From SYFY01 sp043719475 (GTDB taxonomy: Bacteria > Pseudomonadota > Gammaproteobacteria > Pseudomonadales > Azotimanducaceae), in contig JAYSTS010000142.1 of NCBI GenBank assembly GCA_043719475.1, positions 1-16,876 on the forward strand: 16,876 nt of DNA. Reading direction: 5' to 3'. Each line of letters starts with the position of its first letter. The stretch's first letter is position 1. The position numbers and the translations under genes were made by a program. Positions 6,989 to 14,698 of the stretch are shown piece by piece. A model generated the notes under the pieces. That model saw only the letters and a program-made list of their open reading frames with translations. It was not told where the DNA came from and did no database searches.

Positions 6989-7004
6989 CGCGCCACTTCC
7001 CCGG

Positions 7005-7048
7005 TTGACTCTTCAACTGATACTCATCTGACGCTCCATTGACTCTCC
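7005..7048. promoter_or_regulatory. Divergent mtaD/gyrA control region with repeated TTGACTCT boxes
   Basis: TTGACTCT occurs at 7005-7012 and 7039-7046, 34 bp apart, each followed within a few bases by CTGA; a related CTGACGCTCC lies between them. TTGACT resembles a -35 box, but no good -10 sits 16-18 nt downstream of either copy. A weak -10 candidate for gyrA is TAGCAT at 7119-7124. gyrA itself has no recognisable Shine-Dalgarno sequence before its ATG at 7152. Confidence 0.35.
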
Positions 7049-7151
7049 GCTGACTAAAAAGGCTGCTTTTTTGGCCCTGGAACATGCCATCAGTAGAGCA
7101 TTCACGGGTGATCCGGGCTAGCATAGCGGGCTTTTTTACGACCCCCATTCC

Positions 7152-9875
7152 ATGTCAGAAACCGGTCCCGATCAGGCAAGGGAAATCCTGCCCCGCAGCA
7201 TTGAAGACGAGCTCAAGCAGTCTTACCTTGACTATGCGATGAGCGTCATTGTCGGGCGGGCGTTGCCGGATGTTCGCGACGGCTTGAAGCCCGTGCATCG
7301 CCGTGTGCTGTACACCATGAGCGAGATGAATAACACGTTCAATCGTCCCTACGTCAAGTCGGCTCGGGTTGTCGGTGACGTGATGGGCAAGTACCACCCG
7401 CATGGTGATGGCGCCATCTACGATACGGTGGTGCGTATGGCGCAGGTGTTTTCGCTGCGTTATTTGCTGGTCGACGGCCAGGGCAATTTCGGTTCGGTTG
7501 ACGGTGACCCACCAGCGGCCATGCGATACACCGAAGTGCGGATGTCCAAACTGGCATCCGAGCTGTTGTCGGATCTTGACAAGGAAACGGTACAACTGGT
7601 TCCGAACTACGATGAAACGCTGACTATTCCCGAAGTACTGCCAACCCGGATACCGAATTTGCTGGTCAACGGCAGTTCAGGCATCGCCGTGGGTATGGCC
7701 ACCAATATTCCGCCACACAATCTCACCGAAGTGGTGTCGGCCTGTCTGGCACTGCTGGAAGACCCGACGCTCACAATCGATGCCCTGATGGAGTACGTCA
7801 CAGGGCCGGACTTTCCGACTGCAGGCATCATCAACGGACGTGCCGGGATCATCGAAGCCTATCGCACTGGCCGTGGACGCATTCTGGTTCGAGCTCGCGC
7901 CGAGGTCATCGTCGATGAAAAGAACGGTCGCGACGTCATCATCATTTCAGAAATTCCCTATCAGCTGAACAAGTCGCGCCTGATCGAAAAGATCGCCGAA
8001 CTGGTGAAGGAAAAGAAGATCGAGGGCATCTCCGAACTGCGTGATGAGTCTGACAAGGACGGGATGCGCATCGTGATCGAGATGCGGCGTGGGGAGAGCG
8101 GCGAAGTTGTGCTCAACAATCTGTATTCGCAGACCCAGTTACAGAGTGTATTCGGCATCAATTGCGTGGCGCTGGTCAATGGTCAGCCCCGTGTGCTGAA
8201 TCTCAAACAGATGCTGGAAGCGTTCATTCGCCATCGGCGCGATGTGGTAACGGCGCGGACCGTTTACCTCCTGCGCAGGGCGCGGGAGCGCGGCCACATT
8301 CTGGAAGGCCAGGCCGTTGCACTGGCTAACATCGATGCCGTCATTGAGCTGATTCGCAAATCGGCGACGTCGGCGGAAGCGAGGGTTGCGCTGATGGGGC
8401 GTGGCTGGTCTCCCGAGACGGTCGTTCGTCTGCTGGAAAAAACCGGTAGTGATGCGTGCAAGCCGGATGGGCTGGGCCCAGAGTTTGGCTTGCGTGATGG
8501 TGCCTATTACCTGTCGGAAGTGCAGGCTCAGGCGATTCTCGATTTGCGCCTGCATCGGTTGACAGGGCTTGAACAGAACAAGCTGATCGAGGATTACCAG
8601 GTTGTGCTGGACGAGATTGCCGACCTTCTCGATATCCTTGATTCGGCTGAACGGCTGACCCGTGTTGTACGCGAAGAGCTGGAAGAAATTCGCAAGACCT
8701 ATGGTGATGAGCGTCGCACCGAAATCATTGTCAACCAGGAAGATCTGTCGATCGAAGATTTGATCAACCAGGAGGATCTGGTGGTCACCATTTCCCACCA
8801 GGGTTATGCGAAGACACAACCGTTGACGGTCTATCAGGCGCAGAAGCGAGGTGGCAGAGGCAAGGCGGCGACGACGGTAAAAGACGAGGATTTTGTCGAA
8901 AATCTGTTGATCGCCAGCAGTCACGATACGCTGCTGTGTTTTTCCAATCAGGGCAAGGTGTACTGGCTGAAGGTGTATCAGATTCCGCAAGGCAGTCGTA
9001 ACGCCAAGGGGCGGCCAATGGTGAATCTGCTGCCACTGGGCAGCGGCGAACGCATCACCGCCATTCTGCCGATAAAGAATTATGACGCGGATCAATTTGT
9101 GTTCATGGCTACGGCCAATGGCACCGTGAAAAAAACCTCACTCGAACAGTTTTCCCGGCCGCGCACGGCCGGACTGATCGCCATCGAACTGGATGAAGAC
9201 AACACGCTGGTTGGTGTCGCGATCACCAATGGCACCAGTGACATCCTGCTGGTGACCAGCACGGGCAAGGCAACGCGGTTCAAGGAATCCGACGTGCGTG
9301 ACATGGGACGCACTGCGCGAGGTGTTCGTGGTATCCGGTTGGTCGGCAGTCAGCGCGTCATCTCGCTGATTATTCCGACGACAGGAGGTTTCATTCTGGT
9401 GGCTTCTGCCAAGGGTTATGGCAAACGCACGCCAGCCACTGAATTCCCGGTGAAGGGGCGTGGTGCGCAAGGTGTCATTGCAATACAGACCAGCGAGCGT
9501 AATGGCCAGGTGGTCGGTGCCGTACAGGTTTTCGAGGGCGATGAGCTGATGCTGATCAGCAATCTGGGAACACTGGTTCGCACCAAGATCGCTGAAGTGT
9601 CGATGCAAGGCCGCAATACCCAGGGCGTTCGACTGATCAACCTGCGTGGCGAAGAACAGCTGATCAGTGTCGAGCGCATTGCGGAACAGGAAGAAGAGGC
9701 AGGCATCGTTGACGATGCCTTGATTGTCGACGATGCCTCTATTGTCGACGATGTCGAGGCAGCCGACGCGCCATTGGCTGGCGCTGAGGATGATGCATCG
9801 TTCGACGAAAACACCGATAACGATGCTGACGACGCATCCGACGACGCATCAGACGATGAAGGAGCAGATGAGTAG
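7152..9875 (+). CDS. gyrA: DNA gyrase subunit A
   Basis: GyrA cleaves and rejoins DNA in the GyrA2GyrB2 complex that introduces negative supercoils. The 907-residue product starts like all GyrA proteins (SIEDELKQSYLDYAMSVIVG). The catalytic Tyr is Tyr126 in AAMRYTEVRM. The GyrA box QKRGGRGK at about 564-571, followed by six beta-pinwheel repeats, shows gyrase rather than topoisomerase IV. In the quinolone-binding helix the sequence is HPHGDGAIYDTVVRMAQ: Gly87 replaces the usual Ser/Thr (E. coli Ser83), while Asp91 (E. coli Asp87) is kept. The last 60 residues are very acidic and contain three IVDDx units encoded by 18-bp repeats. No ribosome binding site precedes the ATG. serC begins 1-2 nt after the stop, so gyrA is the first gene of the aromatic cluster. 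Confidence 0.98.
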   Translation: MSETGPDQAREILPRSIEDELKQSYLDYAMSVIVGRALPDVRDGLKPVHRRVLYTMSEMNNTFNRPYVKSARVVGDVMGKYHPHGDGAIYDTVVRMAQVFSLRYLLVDGQGNFGSVDGDPPAAMRYTEVRMSKLASELLSDLDKETVQLVPNYDETLTIPEVLPTRIPNLLVNGSSGIAVGMATNIPPHNLTEVVSACLALLEDPTLTIDALMEYVTGPDFPTAGIINGRAGIIEAYRTGRGRILVRARAEVIVDEKNGRDVIIISEIPYQLNKSRLIEKIAELVKEKKIEGISELRDESDKDGMRIVIEMRRGESGEVVLNNLYSQTQLQSVFGINCVALVNGQPRVLNLKQMLEAFIRHRRDVVTARTVYLLRRARERGHILEGQAVALANIDAVIELIRKSATSAEARVALMGRGWSPETVVRLLEKTGSDACKPDGLGPEFGLRDGAYYLSEVQAQAILDLRLHRLTGLEQNKLIEDYQVVLDEIADLLDILDSAERLTRVVREELEEIRKTYGDERRTEIIVNQEDLSIEDLINQEDLVVTISHQGYAKTQPLTVYQAQKRGGRGKAATTVKDEDFVENLLIASSHDTLLCFSNQGKVYWLKVYQIPQGSRNAKGRPMVNLLPLGSGERITAILPIKNYDADQFVFMATANGTVKKTSLEQFSRPRTAGLIAIELDEDNTLVGVAITNGTSDILLVTSTGKATRFKESDVRDMGRTARGVRGIRLVGSQRVISLIIPTTGGFILVASAKGYGKRTPATEFPVKGRGAQGVIAIQTSERNGQVVGAVQVFEGDELMLISNLGTLVRTKIAEVSMQGRNTQGVRLINLRGEEQLISVERIAEQEEEAGIVDDALIVDDASIVDDVEAADAPLAGAEDDASFDENTDNDADDASDDASDDEGADE
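9705..9758 (+). repeat. Three tandem 18-bp units in the acidic tail of gyrA
   Basis: Units at 9705-9722, 9723-9740 and 9741-9758 each read approximately ATYGTYGACGATGYC plus one variable codon, giving IVDDAL, IVDDAS and IVDDVE. The second and third share ATTGTCGACGATG exactly. They lie just before a longer Asp-rich stretch with further GACGACGCATC repeats at about 9829-9851. Confidence 0.8.
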
Positions 9876-9876
9876 C

Positions 9877-10959
9877 ATGACCAAGCGCGCGCACAATTTT
9901 TCCGCCGGGCCGGCTGCGCTGCCCACTGAAGTGCTGATCCAGGCACAAGCGGAAATGCTCGACTATCGTGGGTCCGGCATGTCGGTGATGGAAATGAGCC
10001 ATCGCAGTGATGCCTTCATCGAAATCGCTGAGACCGCTGAAAAGGATTTTCGCGAACTGCTGTCCGTTGGTGATGACTACCATGTGCTGTTTCTGCAAGG
10101 CGGGGCGACGCAGCAGTTCGCTGCGATTCCCCTCAATCTGCTTGGCAGTGCCGGTTCGGCTGCATACGTCAACACAGGAGCATGGTCGGTCAAGGCGATC
10201 GAAGAGGCACGCAAGTTTTGTGAAGTCCGCATCGCGGCGAGCAGTGAATCGACGAAATTCGATCGCGTTCCACCGGCGAGCGAGTGGCAGGTCGCGCCTA
10301 CCGATGCCTACCTGCACATCTGTTCAAACGAAACGATCGGCGGAGTCCAATTCCATGAGTTCCCGACGCCTTCAGTTCCGCTGGTGGCCGACATGTCGTC
10401 CGACATCCTGTCCCGGCCGATTGATGTCAGTCGATTTGGTTTGATCTATGCGGGTGCGCAGAAGAACATTGGCCCAGCGGGTCTGGTCCTGGTGATTGTG
10501 CGTAAAGATCTGCTCAGTCGTGTGCGCAAAGGCATTCCGGGCATGCTCGATTATGGCGTGCACGCCAAGGCTGGCTCGATGTCCAACACACCGCCGACCT
10601 ATGCCTGGTATATGGCAGGGCTGGTGTTCAAGTGGATGAAACAGCAGGGTGGTTTGCCAGTGATTGCAGAGCGTAATCGGCACAAGGCCGCGACGCTCTA
10701 TGGCGCCATCGACAACAGCAACTTCTATACCTCCCCGGTAGTGAAGGAGAATCGTTCCTGGATGAACATTCCCTTTACCCTGCCCGATGCAAAACTCGAT
10801 GCGCAGTTCCTGACAGGCGCAGAAGCACGCAATATGCAGAATCTGCAGGGGCATCGAAGTGTTGGTGGTATGCGGGCCAGTGTCTATAACGCCGTCGGCC
10901 AGGCATCGGTTGATGCACTGGTTGCCTACATGAGTGAATTTGAGCGTGAGCACGGATAA
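9877..10959 (+). CDS. serC: Phosphoserine aminotransferase
   Basis: SerC is a PLP-dependent class V aminotransferase that makes phosphoserine from 3-phosphohydroxypyruvate and also acts in pyridoxal phosphate synthesis. The 360-residue product begins MTKRAHNFSAGPAALPTEVL, the normal SerC N-terminus. FLQGGATQQFAAIP at about 72-85, ICSNETIGGVQF at about 148-159, and GAQKNIGPAG, which holds the PLP lysine (Lys196), are all present; the C-terminus has the usual GGMRASVYNA. An ATG at 9868 (adding MSS) is an alternative; AAGGAG at 9859-9864 is too close to that one (3 nt) and somewhat far from 9877 (12 nt), so the start is undecided between them. The open frame further upstream lies inside gyrA and is not part of the gene. 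The 3' end overlaps pheA. Confidence 0.96.
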   Translation: MTKRAHNFSAGPAALPTEVLIQAQAEMLDYRGSGMSVMEMSHRSDAFIEIAETAEKDFRELLSVGDDYHVLFLQGGATQQFAAIPLNLLGSAGSAAYVNTGAWSVKAIEEARKFCEVRIAASSESTKFDRVPPASEWQVAPTDAYLHICSNETIGGVQFHEFPTPSVPLVADMSSDILSRPIDVSRFGLIYAGAQKNIGPAGLVLVIVRKDLLSRVRKGIPGMLDYGVHAKAGSMSNTPPTYAWYMAGLVFKWMKQQGGLPVIAERNRHKAATLYGAIDNSNFYTSPVVKENRSWMNIPFTLPDAKLDAQFLTGAEARNMQNLQGHRSVGGMRASVYNAVGQASVDALVAYMSEFEREHG

Positions 10960-12037
10960 CTCCGAGCTCGAGCCACTGCGCCGACGAATCGACGAGATCG
11001 ATCAGCAGCTGATTCGCCTGCTCAACGAGCGTGCGCAGTGTGCGCTGGATGTCGGTCGCATCAAGCAGTCACATGCCGGTGACAGCACGCTCTATTTTTA
11101 TCGACCAGAGCGCGTGGCGCAGATTCTCGACAAACTCCGCGTGCAGAATCCCGGACCACTGAGTAACGAAGATCTGGGTCGACTGTACCGGGAAATTCTG
11201 TCGTGCTGCCTCAATCTGGAACAGCCTCTGACCGTTGCTTTCCTCGGTCCAGCGGGAACCTACACGCAAGCGGCGACGGTCAAACAATTCGGCCAGTTTG
11301 CGCAGTGCATGCCGCTGGGCTCTATCGACGATGTTTTCCGCGAAGTTGAATCGGAAGCCGTGATGTATGGCGTGGTGCCGGTTGAGAATTCGACCGAAGG
11401 CATGGTCAACCACACACTCGATTGTTTCATGGTGTCGAACCTGCGTGTGTGTGCCGAAGTGGAGCTGCCTATTCATCAGTGCCTCATGAAAGGCGCCGAT
11501 GAGTTGCCGATCAACGAAATTCTGAGCCATTCGCAGTCCTTGGCGCAGTGTCGATCATGGCTCGATCAGCATTACCCGAATGTCCCGCGCACCGTGGTGT
11601 CCAGCAATGGAGAAGCGGCTCGCCTGGTGTCCGAACAACCCGGTAAAGCGGCGGTTGCCGGAGAAGCGGCTGCCAATCTGTATGGCTTGCGCATTCTGGT
11701 GCGAAATATCGAGGATCAGCCTGATAACAAGACCCGGTTTCTGGTGCTCGGCAAACAGATTGTCGGCCCCAGCGGCGCTGACAAAACTTCCATACTGGTG
11801 TCCACCCGCAACGAACCGGGCGCGCTGTTTCACGTGCTTGAACCGCTGCAACAGCAAGGCATCAGCCTGACGCGTATCGAGACCCGACCGGCGCGTTCCG
11901 GCAATTGGTCTTATGTGTTTTTCATTGATTTTGATGGCCACGAGACCGACGAACCTGTGCAGCGTGCGCTTGAACAGGTACGCAACGTTGCGTTGTCGGT
12001 GCGTATCCTTGGTTCTTATCCACAGGCGAGAATGTGA
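10946..12037 (+). CDS. pheA: Bifunctional chorismate mutase / prephenate dehydratase (P-protein)
   Basis: The enzyme converts chorismate through prephenate to phenylpyruvate for phenylalanine synthesis. An AroQ-type mutase domain covers about residues 8-90 (LRRRIDEIDQQLIRLLNERA, with YRPERVAQIL), the dehydratase begins at VAFLGPAGTYTQAA and contains VPVENSTEGMVNHTLD, and an ACT domain for phenylalanine feedback closes the protein (NEPGALFHVLEPL, LTRIETRPAR). The ACT motif usually written ESRP reads ETRP here, a mild change. I take the GTG at 10946 because MSTDNSELEPLRRRID gives a usual N-terminus; a GTG at 10934 adds four residues. Either way it overlaps serC (14 or 26 bp) without a clear ribosome binding site. 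The stop overlaps hisC by 4 bp (GTGA). Confidence 0.96.
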   Translation: MSTDNSELEPLRRRIDEIDQQLIRLLNERAQCALDVGRIKQSHAGDSTLYFYRPERVAQILDKLRVQNPGPLSNEDLGRLYREILSCCLNLEQPLTVAFLGPAGTYTQAATVKQFGQFAQCMPLGSIDDVFREVESEAVMYGVVPVENSTEGMVNHTLDCFMVSNLRVCAEVELPIHQCLMKGADELPINEILSHSQSLAQCRSWLDQHYPNVPRTVVSSNGEAARLVSEQPGKAAVAGEAAANLYGLRILVRNIEDQPDNKTRFLVLGKQIVGPSGADKTSILVSTRNEPGALFHVLEPLQQQGISLTRIETRPARSGNWSYVFFIDFDGHETDEPVQRALEQVRNVALSVRILGSYPQARM

Positions 12038-13143
12038 GTAACCCTGACCTCAAGACCTCGAGTGTGAACGCGGCGATTGCGTCGCTGAGCCCCTATCTGC
12101 CTGGAAAACCGATTGATGAACTGGCCCGTGAACTCGGAATTTCAGACATCATCAAACTGGCCAGCAACGAAAATCCACGCGGTCCCGGCGAGAAAGTGCG
12201 TACTGCCCTGCGCTCCGTGTTTGATAACCTGTCACGCTATCCGGACGGCAGCGGCTATCGACTGAAACAGGCACTCGCCGAGCACCATGGTGTAGCGCTG
12301 CCCTGCATTACGCTCGGCAATGGTTCGAATGATGTACTGGAGCTGGCGGCGCGCGTTGTGCTTGAACCCGGCGCAGAGGCGATCGTCTCCGAGCATGCGT
12401 TTGTCGTGTATCGACTGGCAACGATTGCCGCAGGAGCCAAGCTGGTCACCGTTCCTGCGGTGAACTTTGGCACCGATCTGGATGGTTTCCTTGCGTCGGT
12501 CACAAACGCGACGCGAATGATGTTCATCGCCAACCCGAACAATCCAACCGGCACCTGGGTTACTCATGAGGCGCTGGTCGCGTTCCTTGATGCCGTACCT
12601 GCGCACATCTGGGTGGTGCTTGATGGGGCCTATCAGGAATATGTCGATGCACCGGGTTTTCCGAATGGCTTAGCATTGCTTTCGCGTTACCCGAATCTGA
12701 TCGTCACCCGCACCTTCTCGAAGATTCATGGGCTGGCTTCGCTGCGGGTCGGTTATGCCGTCAGTTCGCCGGTATTTGCTGATTTGTTGAACCGCATCCG
12801 CCAGCCGTTCAATGTGAATTCAATGGCGCTGGCCGCTGCGGAAGCTGCGCTTGGCGACCAGGAATTTGTCCGCACCTCGCGGCAGCTCAACAAGGATGGC
12901 TTGTTATTTCTTTCCGGTGGCCTGACCCAGCTTGGGCTTGCCTGCATCCCATCCGTAGGCAATTTTGTCACGGTGGACGTGGGTCGGGAGGCAAGGCCGG
13001 TGTACGACGCCATGTTACGCGAGGGCGTGATCGTGCGACCGATTGCCGAGTATGGCCTGCCTCGACATCTGCGCATCACTGTCGGCTTGCCGGAGCAGAA
13101 CCAGCGCTGTCTGGATAGTCTCGCTCGCGTTCTGAATACATGA
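12034..13143 (+). CDS. hisC: Histidinol-phosphate / aromatic aminotransferase, HisC family
   Basis: This is a fold-type I PLP aminotransferase of the HisC group. The 369-residue product shows IIKLASNENPRGPG at about 39-52, LGNGSNDVLELAAR for phosphate binding, ANPNNPTGT at about 166-174, DGAY with Asp197 and Tyr200, and TFSKIHGLASLRVGY, whose Lys230 forms the internal aldimine. Only this and the surrounding aromatic genes are visible; no other histidine gene lies nearby. HisC paralogues placed between pheA and tyrA in Pseudomonas and Bacillus have broad specificity and transaminate phenylpyruvate and hydroxyphenylpyruvate, so an aromatic role is likely here by context. It starts with GTG overlapping the pheA stop by 4 bp, and its TGA overlaps the tyrA ATG (ATGA). 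Confidence 0.92.
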   Translation: MSNPDLKTSSVNAAIASLSPYLPGKPIDELARELGISDIIKLASNENPRGPGEKVRTALRSVFDNLSRYPDGSGYRLKQALAEHHGVALPCITLGNGSNDVLELAARVVLEPGAEAIVSEHAFVVYRLATIAAGAKLVTVPAVNFGTDLDGFLASVTNATRMMFIANPNNPTGTWVTHEALVAFLDAVPAHIWVVLDGAYQEYVDAPGFPNGLALLSRYPNLIVTRTFSKIHGLASLRVGYAVSSPVFADLLNRIRQPFNVNSMALAAAEAALGDQEFVRTSRQLNKDGLLFLSGGLTQLGLACIPSVGNFVTVDVGREARPVYDAMLREGVIVRPIAEYGLPRHLRITVGLPEQNQRCLDSLARVLNT

Positions 13144-13952
13144 AGCTGGTTGTCATCGGCACCGGCATGATCGGCGGTGCGGTGGCCCGCAGCGCTCGTC
13201 ACGTTGGCTCCATCCAGACCATCATCGGTATTGACCACCATCCCGCACATGCGCGAACAGCGCTGCAGCTTGGACTGGTCGACAGCATGGTCGACGAGGT
13301 TCCCGCAGATGCCTCGATCGTTGTGATCGCTACACCGAATGAACATATTCCCGAATGGATCGCGCGTCTCCAGGCGCATGAGGGCGTGGTCGTTGATGTG
13401 GGGAGTGTAAAAGGGTTCATCGTCGATACCGTACGCGCACGTTTGGGACGATTGCCGGCCAACTACGTGCCTTGCCATCCCCTCGCCGGGTCTGAAAAAC
13501 ATGGGCCTGAGCATGCACCCGCCGACCTGTTCCGCGATCGATTGTTGATCCTTGCACCAGAAACTGAAACCAGCGCCGGAGCGGTTCTGGTGGCGCGTCA
13601 GTTCTGGTCCGACCTGGGCGCGCGCCTGCACGTCATGAACGTGGTTGACCACGATGTCACCCTGGCCGCGACCAGCCATCTTCCGCATCTGCTGGCCTTT
13701 GCCTTCATGCGCGTTATTGCCGACGAAGAGCTGCAGTTCAGTGGCGGCGGGTTTGCCGATTTCACGCGCATCGCCGCGTCCAATCCGGAGTTGTGGTGGA
13801 AGATCTTCCGGTTCAATCAGGCGCCATTGTTGCAGGCACTTGACGCTTTCAACGAAGAAGTCCTGTCCCTGCGCAAAGCGCTGGAGGCTGGTGACGAAGC
13901 CGGTGGTTTAACCCTGCTTGAAGAAGCGGCAAGTCGGCGGCGGCAGCTTTGA
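13140..13952 (+). CDS. tyrA: Prephenate/arogenate dehydrogenase (TyrA)
   Basis: TyrA oxidatively decarboxylates prephenate (or arogenate) with NAD(P)+ in tyrosine synthesis. The 270-residue protein has the Rossmann motif VVIGTGMIGGAVA at 4-16, VVVDVGSVKG, CHPLAGSEKHGPEHA at about 112-126 with the substrate-binding His, and TSHLPHLLAFAF further on. It is the stand-alone dehydrogenase without ACT or mutase domain. In Pseudomonas and many relatives this gene is fused to, or directly followed by, aroA; here it ends at 13952 and cmk starts 12 nt later, so no EPSP synthase is present. The ATG overlaps the hisC stop by 4 bp, implying coupled translation. Prephenate versus arogenate and NAD versus NADP preference cannot be settled by eye. 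Confidence 0.94.
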   Translation: MKLVVIGTGMIGGAVARSARHVGSIQTIIGIDHHPAHARTALQLGLVDSMVDEVPADASIVVIATPNEHIPEWIARLQAHEGVVVDVGSVKGFIVDTVRARLGRLPANYVPCHPLAGSEKHGPEHAPADLFRDRLLILAPETETSAGAVLVARQFWSDLGARLHVMNVVDHDVTLAATSHLPHLLAFAFMRVIADEELQFSGGGFADFTRIAASNPELWWKIFRFNQAPLLQALDAFNEEVLSLRKALEAGDEAGGLTLLEEAASRRRQL

Positions 13953-13964
13953 CGGGTCGTTACC

Positions 13965-14651
13965 ATGAATGATCTGGTTCCAGTGATCACGGTCGATGGT
14001 CCGAGTGGGTCCGGCAAAGGCACGCTGGCGGTACTGATTGCCCGCCATCTGGGCTGGCACCTGCTGGATAGCGGCGCCTTGTACCGTGTGGTGGCCGCAG
14101 TGGCGCTGGATCGCGGTGTCGACATCAGATCAGACGCGGACCTCCTGCCGATGATCGAAGGTCTGTCGATCGATTTTCGCGACGATGGTTTGACGGTGGA
14201 TGGCCGGGAATATTCCCTGCGGATCCGTGAAGAAGACGTCAGCAGCGCCGCCAGCATCGTGGCGGCCTATCCAGAAGTGCGTCACGCCGTACTATCGATG
14301 CAACTGGCAATGCGACAGCCGCCGGGTCTGGTTGCGGATGGTCGCGACATGGGAACGGTGGTGTTTCCGGAGGCGCAGTTGAAGATCTATCTCGATGCGG
14401 GTCTTGAGGCACGTGCGCTGCGTCGCTATAACCAGTTGATAGAAAAGGGGTTACCTGCTACGTTGCCCGCCCTTCTGGCGAGCCTCCGGGAACGGGACGA
14501 GCGAGATAAAGGGCGTGCTGTTTCTCCGCTGAAGCCCGCACCCGATGCCTTCGTCATCGATAGCACTGCGCTTTCGATCGATGCAGTCCTGGCATTGGCT
14601 CTGCAACGTGCATCAGCAATCGGTCTCATTGGCAGCGCGAACATCAACTAA
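13965..14651 (+). CDS. cmk: Cytidylate kinase
   Basis: Cmk phosphorylates CMP and dCMP with ATP, recycling nucleotides from RNA turnover. The 228-residue product has the P-loop GPSGSGKGT at 12-20, the substrate motif LDSGALYR, VADGRDMGTVVFPEA at about 123-137 and the lid-region sequence LRERDERDKGRAVSPLKPAPDA. Length fits the family. The start ATG is 12 nt after the tyrA stop and has only a poor ribosome binding site (ACGGGT, at a suboptimal distance). The cmk-rpsA-ihfB order downstream is strongly conserved in gammaproteobacteria and supports the call. Confidence 0.96.
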   Translation: MNDLVPVITVDGPSGSGKGTLAVLIARHLGWHLLDSGALYRVVAAVALDRGVDIRSDADLLPMIEGLSIDFRDDGLTVDGREYSLRIREEDVSSAASIVAAYPEVRHAVLSMQLAMRQPPGLVADGRDMGTVVFPEAQLKIYLDAGLEARALRRYNQLIEKGLPATLPALLASLRERDERDKGRAVSPLKPAPDAFVIDSTALSIDAVLALALQRASAIGLIGSANIN

Positions 14652-14698
14652 CCAATCAGGAGAGCCCGTTCGAGACCTGGGCTAAAACAACAAACTAC
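14652..14698 (+). promoter_or_regulatory. rpsA leader with hairpin and no adjacent Shine-Dalgarno
   Basis: AGGAG lies at 14658-14662, 36 nt before the rpsA ATG. Directly after it AGCCC (14663-14667) can pair with GGGCT (14679-14683) around an 11-nt loop. The last 15 nt before the ATG are A/C-rich and unstructured with no purine box. In E. coli the rpsA initiation region also lacks a normal Shine-Dalgarno, folds into hairpins and is repressed by S1 itself; the same autocontrol is inferred here. Confidence 0.5.

Noticed and set aside
5896..7008. A 370-codon open frame on the plus strand opposite mtaD
   Set aside because: It is antisense to a clear amidohydrolase, shows no recognisable domain, and reads as the complement of a GC-rich gene.
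7056..7071. AAAAAG / CTTTTT hairpin as a terminator between mtaD and gyrA
   Set aside because: The stem has almost no G-C pairs, the two genes diverge so no transcript should end here, and it is more likely an A/T-rich promoter-region feature.
8139..9095. A 318-codon open frame on the minus strand inside gyrA
   Set aside because: gyrA is certain here and the antisense product has no family pattern.
9724..9876. Extended N-terminus of SerC inside gyrA
   Set aside because: The residues before MTKRAHNFSAGP have no match to SerC and come from the out-of-frame Asp-rich repeats of gyrA.
12753..13688. A 311-codon open frame on the minus strand across hisC and tyrA
   Set aside because: It crosses two well-supported genes on the other strand and has biased, non-protein-like composition.
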